From Vibrio splendidus (GTDB lineage: Bacteria; Pseudomonadota; Gammaproteobacteria; Enterobacterales; Vibrionaceae), in the NCBI RefSeq assembly GCF_003345295.1, contig NZ_CP031056.1:310001-374000 (forward strand): a stretch of DNA of 64,000 nt, in the 5' to 3' direction. A program made the position numbers and the translations under genes. The notes below the pieces were generated by a model. It saw only the letters and a program-made list of their open reading frames with translations. It was not told the DNA's origin and did no database searches. This document shows positions 43,809-53,621 of the stretch, piece after piece (the first letter of the stretch is position 1; every line of letters starts with the position of its first letter).

Positions 43809-44921
43809 TTAATGGCGAAGAGACAAAGTGATGAAGTGAACTCTGTTGGTCGAATAGCTGCCAGAAGGCTGAAATAGTCCTGAGTCAGCACTAATTTCAC
43901 CATGGCCCAAATCTTGGTATTGGTAGCTCAACCCTAGATGTAAGTCACTGGATATCTTCTTCTCAGCGCCGAATCCGATACGCCACTGTTTATCGAGCGG
44001 GAGTAACACATCTCTGTTTTGACTGCTTACAGGGCTCGTGTCACCGCTCAGTCCGCTGTACAGCAACCAATCCTCATATGCGTATTCCACACCAACCCCA
44101 AGAGAGTAAGTGGTTGAATATTTGTCATCATAATCTTGCCATGTCTCCATGTTGGAGCTGAGTAGAAGGTTTAAATCTTCATTTAATGAATGCTTCAACC
44201 CTAAGTTTAAGCTTCGAACCCATGTCAATTCAGAGCTAATTCCAAAAGCGTTGGCGTTATCAAGGGAAAGGTCGTGATCAAATTGGCCCTGATAACTGAC
44301 ACCCAATTGTGTGTTGTCACTGATGTGGTGATTGAGACTCAGGCCAAACCCTAGGTCTAGGCTATCTCCTTGAAGCTCTCGACCATTCGAAGCTTGAGTT
44401 TCAAGCGCTGTGTGCTGCAATATCAAAGAACCACCAAGAGACAGTTGTTTATTGACCTGATATGACAATGACGACGTTAAGTTGAGCGCCGAAATGCTAT
44501 TTTCTTTGATCAATAAAGCAGGGTGCGCGCCAACGCCGTGTGAGTATTCAACGCCAGTGCCGCCAGCTGCGTGCAATGCTGCGCCGACGACCCATTGGTC
44601 ATTTAACCTTGATGCGTAAGACAGGTGAGGGAGAACATCGGCGCTGCTTCCTGTAGTCGAAGCCGAGTTATCGTCACGGACAAAAGTGGTTTCGACATCG
44701 AGGTATTGAACGCCGAGAATCCAAGCACTCTCTTTAATGGCCGATAACCCCGCAGCATTGGTGATCACTGCGGATGCATCGTTCGCGGTTACGTTTCCTG
44801 TGCCTGCTGTGCCAACGCTTTTAGTTGTCGCAATCTGAGATAGATTTAACCCTCCCGCGTGAGTAAGAGAGCTGACTATCCCTGTTACTAAAAAAGACAG
44901 TGTGATGAAAGGTGTTTTCAA
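43809..44921 (-). CDS. FadL/OMPP1-family outer-membrane transporter
   Basis: 370 residues from TTG with AAGG nine bases upstream. Signal peptide to about residue 22 (SLTHAGGLNLS). The N-terminal plug region shows GTAGTGNVTANDASAVITNA, the FadL-like 'A-x-DASA' motif, and the rest has alternating strands of a 14-strand barrel ending in a C-terminal aromatic-Leu-Arg-His. FadL-like channels admit hydrophobic substrates, such as fatty acids or aromatics. It heads the block of DUF1254, sulfatase and amidohydrolase genes, so it may import their substrate. Confidence 0.87.
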   Translation of the reverse strand: MKTPFITLSFLVTGIVSSLTHAGGLNLSQIATTKSVGTAGTGNVTANDASAVITNAAGLSAIKESAWILGVQYLDVETTFVRDDNSASTTGSSADVLPHLSYASRLNDQWVVGAALHAAGGTGVEYSHGVGAHPALLIKENSISALNLTSSLSYQVNKQLSLGGSLILQHTALETQASNGRELQGDSLDLGFGLSLNHHISDNTQLGVSYQGQFDHDLSLDNANAFGISSELTWVRSLNLGLKHSLNEDLNLLLSSNMETWQDYDDKYSTTYSLGVGVEYAYEDWLLYSGLSGDTSPVSSQNRDVLLPLDKQWRIGFGAEKKISSDLHLGLSYQYQDLGHGEISADSGLFQPSGSYSTNRVHFITLSLRH

Positions 44922-44972
44922 GAATAGAACCTTATTTTCAGTGTATGAGTTATGTATTTAGGGATAGAACGA

Positions 44973-45008
44973 ATTGCCACGAGCGAATACTAAGCGCAGC
45001 GTGGCAAT
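44973..45008. terminator. Hairpin between FadL-like and DUF1254 genes
   Basis: ATTGCCACG and CGTGGCAAT arms (9 bp) around an 18-base loop, no T run. Possible weak terminator of the DUF1254 gene. Confidence 0.4.
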
Positions 45009-45067
45009 TGACTTGATCGACTTAATTGCCTTAGTTGGATTAATCGACGTAATTAACCAAATTGAGG

Positions 45068-46468
45068 CTAGAGTTTTTCAACTTGTGGCAGTGGATATTC
45101 ATTGTCGAGAACGGTCTGAGTTGGCTCGTACAGGCGCATGTGAAGATAGAAGTCATCTTGAGGGGCTGGTAGCCAGTTACATGTTGGATCGGACGGTTTT
45201 ACGTATTGAATGCATATTGGCAAGGTGCCGTCTTCTGCATATTTCAGTTCATCCTTACGATTGGTTGAAATGGAGTAGCGTTGAATGAAGTTCTCAACCA
45301 TGAACAAGTTTTCAGCATCGTACATAGTCAATGACCAAAAGGCATCAGCGGGTGCATCAGCTGGCATGGTCATTCGATATTGATTGTCTCCCGAAAGCTG
45401 CTCGCCATTCGAGTCCGTGTATCTATTTGGGTAGAGTGCTCGCTCTGGCACATTCAAACCTGCCGCACGCATATTGATGCTCGCTCGGCTTAGATAATCA
45501 TTTCCGTAACGACCTCCCTCGTACATCATCGACCAGCCGTTATTGACATCGCCGATGCTTCGACCTGCGTATTGAATGATCTGTTGCGAAGAGTCAATCG
45601 CGCGCATTAGTCCTTTCTTCTGTGCTGAAGTTAGCGCTTTCGGGTTAAAGGGGGCCGATCCTCCAATACCAATTTGTTGGAATTGATCAACGATGGCAGC
45701 ATCTTCTGGAATCGGGTTTTTACGTAGCTCACGGTCAATCAATGAATACCACTCTAACCCTTCAGGCCTCGCCATGGGTGGGATGCGACCTGTCGAAGCT
45801 TTGAGTTCTACGATGTCATGCTCTGCGCCGAGTTGATCGAGTGGGTAGCTGAGGAATTTATCGTGAGTAACCAGTGCGTCATCGAGATCTTGCTCGCCAA
45901 ATACGCCCGTTCGTTGAATTAACCAAACCATAGAAGTGCGAGACTCTACGACACGATCAATCCCCTCTGGCACTTCACCAGCCCACCCTTTGTTAACCAA
46001 AAGCACTTTTGAACCTTGGTCGCCGACATTCTTTACGTGCAGATCTTCAATCGAATCTGAGTAAGCATCTAATAGCTGAACAATGTAATAACGGTTATCG
46101 GTGCGAGGAATATCAATCACCATTGGACCTGATAAATCCAGATCGTAGTGAGCTTGTGAGTAGAGCGTATCGTTGTTGACGGTAGGCACAATTCTATCCT
46201 GAGGCCCGGATAGAACGCGTGTTTTACCCATCTCATTCAATGGTGCCATGGCGTTGTCCATCGGCGCGTCAACAGATGTGGTCGTTTGCCTAACCGCTGC
46301 CACGGTTAATGGGCCTGTACCATAGATAAATGCTTGAACACCGAGGTTGTAAGCGAGCTCTTCTTCAGGATTAATAGATTGTTGGGCAAGGGATGGCATC
46401 GCGATAATACTGGATAAAGAACACACTAAACTGGTCAGTACACTTTTCTTATAGAGGAGCTTTCTCAT
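45068..46468 (-). CDS. DUF1254/DUF1214 exported protein, long form
   Basis: 466 residues, AAGGTGTTCC before the ATG. Signal peptide to about residue 28 (SIIAMPSLAQQ). DUF1254 region about 35-190 (VIDIPRTDNRYYIVQLLDAY, NKGWAGEVPEGIDRVVESRT), DUF1214 region near the end (DAFWSLTMYDAENLFMVENF, NRKDELKYAEDGTL). Periplasmic role unknown. A divergent sulfatase maturase gene shares its promoter region, and another DUF1254 gene follows the sulfatase, so the three are probably functionally linked. Confidence 0.85.
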   Translation of the reverse strand: MRKLLYKKSVLTSLVCSLSSIIAMPSLAQQSINPEEELAYNLGVQAFIYGTGPLTVAAVRQTTTSVDAPMDNAMAPLNEMGKTRVLSGPQDRIVPTVNNDTLYSQAHYDLDLSGPMVIDIPRTDNRYYIVQLLDAYSDSIEDLHVKNVGDQGSKVLLVNKGWAGEVPEGIDRVVESRTSMVWLIQRTGVFGEQDLDDALVTHDKFLSYPLDQLGAEHDIVELKASTGRIPPMARPEGLEWYSLIDRELRKNPIPEDAAIVDQFQQIGIGGSAPFNPKALTSAQKKGLMRAIDSSQQIIQYAGRSIGDVNNGWSMMYEGGRYGNDYLSRASINMRAAGLNVPERALYPNRYTDSNGEQLSGDNQYRMTMPADAPADAFWSLTMYDAENLFMVENFIQRYSISTNRKDELKYAEDGTLPICIQYVKPSDPTCNWLPAPQDDFYLHMRLYEPTQTVLDNEYPLPQVEKL

Positions 46469-46710
46469 GGAACACCTTAGATCGTAGGAACAGAATTAGG
46501 CATTTATCATATGAGCAAGTGAGATTAAGGAGTGTAATAGCCGATATTAAGGATGTTAATAGTCTAATTTTTCCCCTCAAGCATTTGTTTTAATTAACAT
46601 TGTTTTAGGGTAGTGAAGCGACTCTACGACGTGTGCAGGTAGGGGGCGTGAGGCGCTATTGTTTGATTGATTTTCGGTTGATATGTTGGCAAAAAAGTAC
46701 GGGAATCGAT

Positions 46711-47862
46711 ATGAACACATCTACTTATCCTTTTAGCTTATTCATTAAAGCAGAAGGGGCTCAGTGCAATCTGGATTGTAGCTACTGCTATTATCTCAAT
46801 AGACAAGATGGCGATAAAAGATCGTCAATGTCTTTGGACATGATGAAGCAAATTGTCGGTGCTCATATCGACGCGCAGCCAATGAAAGATCAGCAAGTGG
46901 ACTTTATCTGGCATGGTGGCGAGCCTATGTTAAGAGGGCTTGATTTCTATGAAGCAGCGATGAAAGCGCAGGCAAGCAAAGCGGCGAAAAAGCGCGTCGT
47001 GAATACGATGCAGACCAATGGAACCATGATTAACGATCGTTGGGCGAGTTTCTTTGCTAAACATAATTTTATGATGGGCATCAGTATCGATGGCCCCAAT
47101 ATTCTGAATGACATCGCTCGGATCGACAAAAATGGCGAGTCGTCTTTTGAACGTACAATGCGTGGGGTGTCTTACCTTAAGAAGCACAATGTTGATTTTA
47201 ATACGTTAACGGTCGTGAACAATAAAACCTACAAACACGGTAAAACGATTTATCAGTTTTTGGTTGAAAATGGCAGTGGTTACATGCAGTTTCAGCCTTG
47301 TATCGATCATGAGTTGGACAGGCGAACAGGGCACGACTGGTCGTTAACGGGAGAGCAATGGGGGCAATTTCTTTGCGACTTGTTTGATGCATGGAGCGCC
47401 AATGATGTCGGTAAAGTGTATATCCAGTTTTTTGAAAACTGTTTAATGGTGTTGATGGGTTACCAAAGCCAAATGTGTCATCACAGCGCGACTTGTGGGC
47501 AGCAATTAATGGTTGAGCATGACGGCAATGTTTACAGTTGTGACCATTATGGGTATCAAGATCATCAATTGGGCACCATGAACAGTGATAAGCTTGCGAC
47601 TATGGCGAGCTCACCAGAACAAATAGCGTTTGGCACCAACAAATATCATGAGTTAAATAGCACTTGTCGACGTTGTGATTTTGTTGAACTTTGCCAAGGT
47701 GGTTGTCCTAAAAACAGAATAGCAACAACCGAAGATGGCAGTCCGATGAATCATTTGTGCCAAGGGTATGAGATGTTTTTTTGTCACGCATTACCCAAAC
47801 TATTACCTATGGTAGAAGCGATGAAAAAAGGGTATTCGCCAGCGTACTTTCCACTTTTCTAA
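46711..47862 (+). CDS. Anaerobic sulfatase-maturating enzyme (radical SAM/SPASM)
   Basis: 383 residues from the ATG at 46711 (GGGA upstream). The radical-SAM cluster motif is C19-x3-C23-x2-C26 (CNLDCSYC). SPASM Cys follow in CHHSATCG, YSCDHYG, CRRCDFVELCQGGCPKNR and HLCQG. The family oxidises a Ser or Cys in sulfatases to formylglycine. The sulfatase at 49.0 kb has a Ser in that position, which needs this kind of enzyme. A LysR gene lies 17 bases downstream. Confidence 0.92.
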   Translation: MNTSTYPFSLFIKAEGAQCNLDCSYCYYLNRQDGDKRSSMSLDMMKQIVGAHIDAQPMKDQQVDFIWHGGEPMLRGLDFYEAAMKAQASKAAKKRVVNTMQTNGTMINDRWASFFAKHNFMMGISIDGPNILNDIARIDKNGESSFERTMRGVSYLKKHNVDFNTLTVVNNKTYKHGKTIYQFLVENGSGYMQFQPCIDHELDRRTGHDWSLTGEQWGQFLCDLFDAWSANDVGKVYIQFFENCLMVLMGYQSQMCHHSATCGQQLMVEHDGNVYSCDHYGYQDHQLGTMNSDKLATMASSPEQIAFGTNKYHELNSTCRRCDFVELCQGGCPKNRIATTEDGSPMNHLCQGYEMFFCHALPKLLPMVEAMKKGYSPAYFPLF

Positions 47863-47879
47863 ATCATTTGGAGTAGGGC

Positions 47880-48776
47880 ATGACCAAAGACCTAAACTTA
47901 CTGCGGCTCATTTTGGTGCTTAATGAAACTCGTCAAACGGTGAGTGCAGCCAAAGCCTTGAACGTAAGTCAGCCGACGATCAGTGTCATGCTTCGTAAAC
48001 TCAGAGAACAATTTGATGACGAGTTGTTTGTTAGAGATAAAGCAAGACTTGAGCCTACCCCAAAATGCTTGAAGCTTATCGAAACGTTGCCTCTGCTATT
48101 AGAGCAGCTAGATAACCTTTACATACCCAATGATGAGTGGGGGTTGGAAGATTTAAGAGGGGAGGTTCAAATCATGTTGCCTTCCCCGCTGTTGATCCCA
48201 GTGGGTGTGCCACTAATCAAAAAACTGACCAAAGAAGCGCCGCAAGTGACGTTCCAATGCTCACCTTGGTTAGATAACGGCGTCCAGTCTCTAGAGACCA
48301 ACCGAATGTGTTGGGGTGTGAGCTATCTTCCTATGGACGTCAATAAAACCCTGACTGAACGCCCAGTTGGCTTTGATAAGTTCATGTTGGTGCTGAGAGC
48401 TGACCACCCAATTCGAGGTAATTCCCTTGAGGACATTCTGAAATACCCACTCTGTATCAATATGATCCCTGGTTACATTCAGCCGTCCAAGACGGAAATG
48501 TTGATCAAAAAATATGACTTAGATAAACACATTGCGCTCAGAAGCAACAATATGAACTTGATGCTAGAAGTCGTTAAGGACAGCGACTTCATCTATGTGA
48601 CATCGTCGAAATGCCGCTATTTACTTGATCACTCTTATCGCTGTATCGATTTGCCGCCGGAGCTGTTGAAAGACACCTATCGTCGAGAGTTGGCACTGTT
48701 TACTCATCAAGCAAACCGCAATAACCCGTTCACGGATTGGCTTCAAAAAGAAATTACGTCGATTATTCAATCCTAG
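47880..48776 (+). CDS. LysR-family regulator of the sulfatase locus
   Basis: 298 residues, GGAG seven bases before the ATG, 17 bases after the maturase stop, so probably one transcript with it. Helix-turn-helix: VSAAKALNVSQPTISVMLRK. A substrate-binding domain follows. Located between maturase and sulfatase, it is the obvious local regulator; no operator could be fixed. Confidence 0.9.
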   Translation: MTKDLNLLRLILVLNETRQTVSAAKALNVSQPTISVMLRKLREQFDDELFVRDKARLEPTPKCLKLIETLPLLLEQLDNLYIPNDEWGLEDLRGEVQIMLPSPLLIPVGVPLIKKLTKEAPQVTFQCSPWLDNGVQSLETNRMCWGVSYLPMDVNKTLTERPVGFDKFMLVLRADHPIRGNSLEDILKYPLCINMIPGYIQPSKTEMLIKKYDLDKHIALRSNNMNLMLEVVKDSDFIYVTSSKCRYLLDHSYRCIDLPPELLKDTYRRELALFTHQANRNNPFTDWLQKEITSIIQS

Positions 48777-48968
48777 CTCTAGCTTCACGTTACTATTTTC
48801 TTTAAATAATTCCTCCTTTCTAACAGCTACTATTAAGAATCGTAATAGTGGCTATCAAGCCATTTTTGGCGTCATTCTTATATCATTTACCTCAACAATG
48901 GTTCGCTGAGACATGCACAATTTTCGTTGTGACTTCAGCGATTTACTCATAGTGAATGAGGGTTATAA

Positions 48969-50507
48969 ATGTATAAGTCTTTTGTTAAATCCGCTCTGGC
49001 GCTCTCGGTACTGGCGAGCGTCAACGTACATGCAGCGAGCCAACCCAATGTGGTTGCCATCATGCTCGATGATGTGAGCCCAACGGATCTGTCTGCCTAC
49101 CACCGTGGTTTAGGCGCGGTGGATACGCCGAACATTGATCGAATTGCCGAACGCGGCATGATGGTCAGTGATTACTACGCACAAGGTAGCTCTACTGCAG
49201 GGCGATCTGCCTTTATCACGGGTCAGTATCCTTTCCGAACAGGCTTAACGTCTGTCGGTCAGCCGGGCTCTTCGCTTGGCCTTCAAAAAGAAGATCCAAC
49301 TCTAGCTGAAATGCTGAAAGACAAAGGTTATGCGACCGTACATGTCGGTAAAAGTCACTTAGGCGACAACAATAGCCACCTTCCAACAGTGCACGGCTTT
49401 GATGAATTCTTCGGTTTCCTTTATCACCTTAACGTGATGGAAATGCCAGAACAGCCAGAGTTTCCTAAAGACCCGAATTTCAGAAGTCGCCCTCGTAATG
49501 TGCTTCACACTGTGGCAACCGATACGGTGGATATGAAAGAAGATCCAAGGTTTGGTGTTGTCGGTAAACAGACCATTGAAGACAAAGGCACGCTCGGTGC
49601 TAAACGCATGCAGACCATTGACGGCGAATTTTTGGAGTTTGCTACGGGCTGGCTTGATAAGCATGAAGCAGAGAAAGACGAACAACCTTACTTTATGTGG
49701 TACAACCCGACGCGTATGCACCAAAAAACACACGTGCGTCCTGAGTATCAAGGCGCGAGCCAAATCAACACCTACTACGATGGCTTGATCGAACTTGATG
49801 ACCAGATCGGTGTGCTGCTCGACAAGCTTGAAGACTTGGGCGAAATCGACAACACCATCATTCTCTTCACATCTGACAATGGCGTAAACCTAGATCACTG
49901 GCCTGATTCTGGCTCTGCATCATTCAGAGGACAAAAAGGCACGACATGGGATGGCGGTTTCCGTGTGCCTATGCTGGTCAGCTGGCCGGATAAAATCCCT
50001 CAAGGTGAATACACCGATGGCTTCATGACCTCAGAAGACTGGGTGCCAACCATTATGGCTGCAGTGGGTGAAGGCGACATTAAGCAAGAACTGCTTGATG
50101 GAAAAGAGTTAAACGGCGAGCGTTATCAAGTTCACTTGGATGGTTATAACCAACTGGACATGTTGACTAAAGGCGAGCCGAGTCAGCGTCATGAGTTTTT
50201 CTTCTACAACGAGCAAGATTTGAATGCGTTCCGAGTGGATGATTGGAAAGTGCATCTAAAAACCAAAACGGAGTGGATTGCACCTCCTGAAGAGTGGCCA
50301 CTAGGGATGCTCATTAACATCAAAGCTGATCCTTACGAGCGTAGCCCTGATACTCGCGGTTGGTTCTTATGGATGAAAGAGAAGTCTTGGGTATTACCAA
50401 AGCTGCAAAAATCAGCGGCGGAATATCAGAAGTCACTCAAAGCGTTTCCACCAAGACAGAAAGCCGGTGGTATTGGTATGGCAGACAAATCAGTGGTTGC
50501 TGACTAA
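48969..50507 (+). CDS. Periplasmic arylsulfatase, Ser-type
   Basis: 512 residues, GAGGG before the ATG. Signal peptide to about Ala23 (VNVHAAS). Metal-binding LDDV at 33-36, and the sulfatase motif Ser75-Thr-Ala-Gly-Arg79 (SSTAGRSAFITGQYP), where Ser75 is the residue to be turned into formylglycine. Further ligands appear in HVGKSHLGD and SDNGVNLDHW. Substrate class unknown; close to arylsulfatases acting on carbohydrate or aromatic sulfate esters. Coupled by function to the maturase upstream and followed at 73 bases by a DUF1254 gene. Confidence 0.92.
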   Translation: MYKSFVKSALALSVLASVNVHAASQPNVVAIMLDDVSPTDLSAYHRGLGAVDTPNIDRIAERGMMVSDYYAQGSSTAGRSAFITGQYPFRTGLTSVGQPGSSLGLQKEDPTLAEMLKDKGYATVHVGKSHLGDNNSHLPTVHGFDEFFGFLYHLNVMEMPEQPEFPKDPNFRSRPRNVLHTVATDTVDMKEDPRFGVVGKQTIEDKGTLGAKRMQTIDGEFLEFATGWLDKHEAEKDEQPYFMWYNPTRMHQKTHVRPEYQGASQINTYYDGLIELDDQIGVLLDKLEDLGEIDNTIILFTSDNGVNLDHWPDSGSASFRGQKGTTWDGGFRVPMLVSWPDKIPQGEYTDGFMTSEDWVPTIMAAVGEGDIKQELLDGKELNGERYQVHLDGYNQLDMLTKGEPSQRHEFFFYNEQDLNAFRVDDWKVHLKTKTEWIAPPEEWPLGMLINIKADPYERSPDTRGWFLWMKEKSWVLPKLQKSAAEYQKSLKAFPPRQKAGGIGMADKSVVAD

Positions 50508-50580
50508 CGCCAAATACGACTAATGCAAGGTGTGCTGTAACAAGCGCACCTTCCGTAATCGCTTTTAGTTAGGACATTAA

Positions 50581-52029
50581 ATGATGAAAAAAAATAGACT
50601 TGCGGCAGCACTGGCTTGTGCTTTCATGGTTGCACTTCCGTCGCCGGTACTAGCTAGCCAATCCGTGGACGCGACGAGCGCAACTATGGCAACAAAAACA
50701 GCAATGGCGATAAAAACGGAAACTCTACCCGTTGAGATGGCGAGTTTAGCGTCGCTCAAAAAGGATAATCAGCTATTGGCACAACTTGCCTACGAGTACG
50801 CGTACTCAATAGATGAAGCCTACAAATACTTTTACAAAACCGTCGTTGAGCAAGACTACCCTTTGAATCGATTCCAAAATATTCGAATACTTGCTGACGA
50901 CACTTACACTGCGCATCCGACGATTAACAATGACACGTTACACTTGATGGGGTGGATGGACCTAGCAGCAGAGCCGGTCATCATTACGATTCCAGACCAT
51001 GATGAAAATCGATATTGGTTGTTCCATACCATGAATATGCAGCACTTTACTGACTCGGCTTTTGGCTCTCCACAGCGAGGCACAAAAGGCGGCAGTTTCA
51101 TGTATGCAGTTGAAGGATGGAAAGGTGAAGTGCCTGCGAGTGTCGACCAAGTCATCTATGTCGAGCATCCGTTGGTCAAGATGATGGGTCGAATCATGGA
51201 CCTTGGTGGTGACGATTCTGCAACTGCTCAAAAGTTAATGGATCAATGGAATATTAGGACGTTGTCGGAATACTTAGGTCAGAAAGGGCCAGATCCTGTT
51301 GTACGCGAGTATCCCGATCCTGAAGACTCTAATTGGGTCGAGCGAACCAATTTCATTTTGTCTGAAGGAGCAATGAAGGCGCATGACCAAAAGTTGCTTG
51401 AACTGTTCAAGTATACTGGCTTGGGAGATTTTGAACTAGGCAAAGCCAATCATCCATTTACGACAGAGCAGCTTCGTATGATCGAGTCTGGTCAAAAAGA
51501 TGGACTGGAGCGAATTATTAATGCGGGCTTTGATGATTCACGTGACGTATTGGGCACTCGCGATGAAATGGCTAAGGTTCCAAGCTTTCAGCACGCCTAC
51601 GGCACCTTAATGGGTCAATGGGGGCTGCCTGCAAAGCACACTATGTATAGCGGTGACTTCTTTGATAGTGAAGGTGATGCGCTCGATGGCGGAAAATATG
51701 ATTACACGGTAACTTTCGATGCGCCACCGCTAGAGCAGGGTGGCTTTTGGTCATACACGGCTTACAGTGGTGAAACCCGATTGATGGAGAAAAACGAGTT
51801 AAACCGCCACTCCCGTGGAGACAGAACATTAACGCCCAATGATGATGGCAGTTACACCATTTACATGAGTAGTGATGTAAAAGGGCATGAAGATGATCCT
51901 AACTTCTTACCTATCCCCGATCATCAATGGTATTCAGTGTTACGTATGTACACGCCCGGTGAAGAGGTCATAACAGACAAATGGAAATCGACACCGTTTA
52001 CCAAGGTCAAAAAATCCACGATAAAGTGA
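50581..52029 (+). CDS. DUF1254/DUF1214 exported protein, long form
   Basis: 482 residues, TTAGGA before the ATG. Signal peptide to about residue 28 (PSPVLASQS), then a Thr/Ala-rich linker. DUF1254 part: HPTINNDTLHLMGWMDLAAE, ITIPDHDENRYWLFHTMNMQ. DUF1214 part: GGFWSYTAYSGETRLMEKNE. It lies after the sulfatase on the same strand, and a weak hairpin (50527-50552) separates them, so partial co-transcription is likely. Chemistry unknown. Confidence 0.85.
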   Translation: MMKKNRLAAALACAFMVALPSPVLASQSVDATSATMATKTAMAIKTETLPVEMASLASLKKDNQLLAQLAYEYAYSIDEAYKYFYKTVVEQDYPLNRFQNIRILADDTYTAHPTINNDTLHLMGWMDLAAEPVIITIPDHDENRYWLFHTMNMQHFTDSAFGSPQRGTKGGSFMYAVEGWKGEVPASVDQVIYVEHPLVKMMGRIMDLGGDDSATAQKLMDQWNIRTLSEYLGQKGPDPVVREYPDPEDSNWVERTNFILSEGAMKAHDQKLLELFKYTGLGDFELGKANHPFTTEQLRMIESGQKDGLERIINAGFDDSRDVLGTRDEMAKVPSFQHAYGTLMGQWGLPAKHTMYSGDFFDSEGDALDGGKYDYTVTFDAPPLEQGGFWSYTAYSGETRLMEKNELNRHSRGDRTLTPNDDGSYTIYMSSDVKGHEDDPNFLPIPDHQWYSVLRMYTPGEEVITDKWKSTPFTKVKKSTIK

Positions 52030-52070
52030 TGACTTAAATCGCCTGTTTAAGGTTTCGTTTATCATCGATT

Positions 52071-52102
52071 AATGCCAGTTGCTATGCCGCTGGCATTTTT
52101 AT
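52071..52102 (+). terminator. Terminator of the sulfatase-DUF1254 unit
   Basis: AATGCCAG and CTGGCATT arms (8 bp), 11-base loop, TTT run. Confidence 0.85.
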
Positions 52103-52203
52103 TGAACGAAACTTGCTTTGATATAGACGCTAAATGCTCAGAAATGTCGGATAAAATAGGGCATACTGAGCGTAATATATAAACCAAGAAAGTAACCACG
52201 CGC

Positions 52204-53448
52204 ATGAATCCAATCTGCCTCAACGACCCTTTTTCTCTTCCAAATGGCCAAGTAATCAAAAATCGCCTGTTCAAATCGGCAATGAGTGAACAGCTAGGTG
52301 ATAAACATCATAACCCTAAGCAAGGTTTAGTCACGCTTTACCAGCGTTGGGCTCAAGGAGGAATTGGTCTATCCATGACGGGCAACGTGATGGTCGATAG
52401 AGGTGCGCTTGGTGAACCTAAAAACGTGGTGTTGGATGAGCACAGTGATTTAAGCGTATTTCGTGAGTGGGCGAAGGCTGGAACACAGAATGGTTCGCAG
52501 ATATGGATGCAACTGAATCACCCAGGTAAGCAAATTCCTAAATTCTTATGCGATAGCCCGGTTGCCCCTTCAGCTATCTCTTTAGAGCGCGGATTAGAAA
52601 AAGGCTTCAATACGCCACGAGCTCTGACTGAGACGGAAATAATCGCAATCATTGATAAATTCGCGCTGAGTGCAAAGTTATCAAAACAAGCGGGTTTTAC
52701 TGGTGTGCAGATTCACGGTGCTCATGGTTATCTTGTAAGTCAGTTTTTGTCTTCGAGACACAATCAACGTCAAGACAAATGGGGTGGATCACTCGAAAAC
52801 AGACTTCGTTTCGTGCTTGAGGTTTATCGTGCGATTCGAAAAGAGGTCGGTGACGATTTCCCTATCGGGATTAAGCTCAACAGTGCTGACTTCATGAAAG
52901 GTGGCTTCACTGAAGAAGAGTCGATGCAGGTTGTGCAAACACTGAGTGATAACGGTATCGACCTGATTGAGATCTCCGGTGGCACCTATGAAAGCCCATC
53001 AATGATGGGGTCGAAAAACAAAGCCGAGCCATTGAAGTCCAGCACAGTAAAACGTGAAGCGTATTTTATGGATTACATGGTTAAGGCGAGAAAGCTCGTG
53101 AGCACGCCGCTGGTGGTCACGGGAGGTTTTCGAACCGCGCAAGCAATGAATGAAGCATTAAACACCTCGGCGACCGATTTTATTGGTATTGCGCGTACGA
53201 TGGCGGTTGATCCAGACTTTCCTAATAAATTAATTGAAAATCCTAACCACGGTATGCCGCTAACGGTGCCAACCACAGGAAAACCTGCATTAGACAAGAT
53301 GGCGATGGTCGGGCTGGTTTGGTATGAACATCAGATGTGGCGCATCGCTTCTGGCAAGAACGCCGACCCTAAACTAAGCGCATTAGGTGTGGTGGCAAAA
53401 ACAATTCTCAGCGCCGGCTGGCACACTTTCAAGAAGCGCAGAGCGTAA
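52204..53448 (+). CDS. NADH:flavin oxidoreductase of the Old Yellow Enzyme family
   Basis: 414 residues. FMN barrel with RLFKSAMSEQLGD, QLNHPGKQIP, the HGAHGYLVSQFLSSRHNQR signature and GGSLENRLRF. ISGGTYESP and VTGGFRTAQAM carry the phosphate-binding loop. It reduces activated alkenes with NAD(P)H. It is monocistronic and is followed by the convergent amidohydrolase gene. Substrate unknown; a role with the neighbouring catabolic genes is conceivable. Confidence 0.92.
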   Translation: MNPICLNDPFSLPNGQVIKNRLFKSAMSEQLGDKHHNPKQGLVTLYQRWAQGGIGLSMTGNVMVDRGALGEPKNVVLDEHSDLSVFREWAKAGTQNGSQIWMQLNHPGKQIPKFLCDSPVAPSAISLERGLEKGFNTPRALTETEIIAIIDKFALSAKLSKQAGFTGVQIHGAHGYLVSQFLSSRHNQRQDKWGGSLENRLRFVLEVYRAIRKEVGDDFPIGIKLNSADFMKGGFTEEESMQVVQTLSDNGIDLIEISGGTYESPSMMGSKNKAEPLKSSTVKREAYFMDYMVKARKLVSTPLVVTGGFRTAQAMNEALNTSATDFIGIARTMAVDPDFPNKLIENPNHGMPLTVPTTGKPALDKMAMVGLVWYEHQMWRIASGKNADPKLSALGVVAKTILSAGWHTFKKRRA

Positions 53449-53562
53449 ATAACAACGGAATTTCAACTCGAACTTTTTGGGAACGAACATTTTTGTAAAG
53501 AACGTATTATCATGTTCCTAACGTAGGCTGTTGAATCGAGTTACGTGGAAAGCCGCTATGAA

Positions 53563-53589
53563 TTAAAAAAGCCACTGCATTGAGTGGCT
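53563..53589 (-). terminator. Terminator of the amidohydrolase gene
   Basis: On the minus strand AGCCACT, loop CAATGC, AGTGGCT, then five T. Confidence 0.88.
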
Positions 53590-53621
53590 CTTGATACTTT
53601 TTCTTGTTAGGGGAGTCGCTG

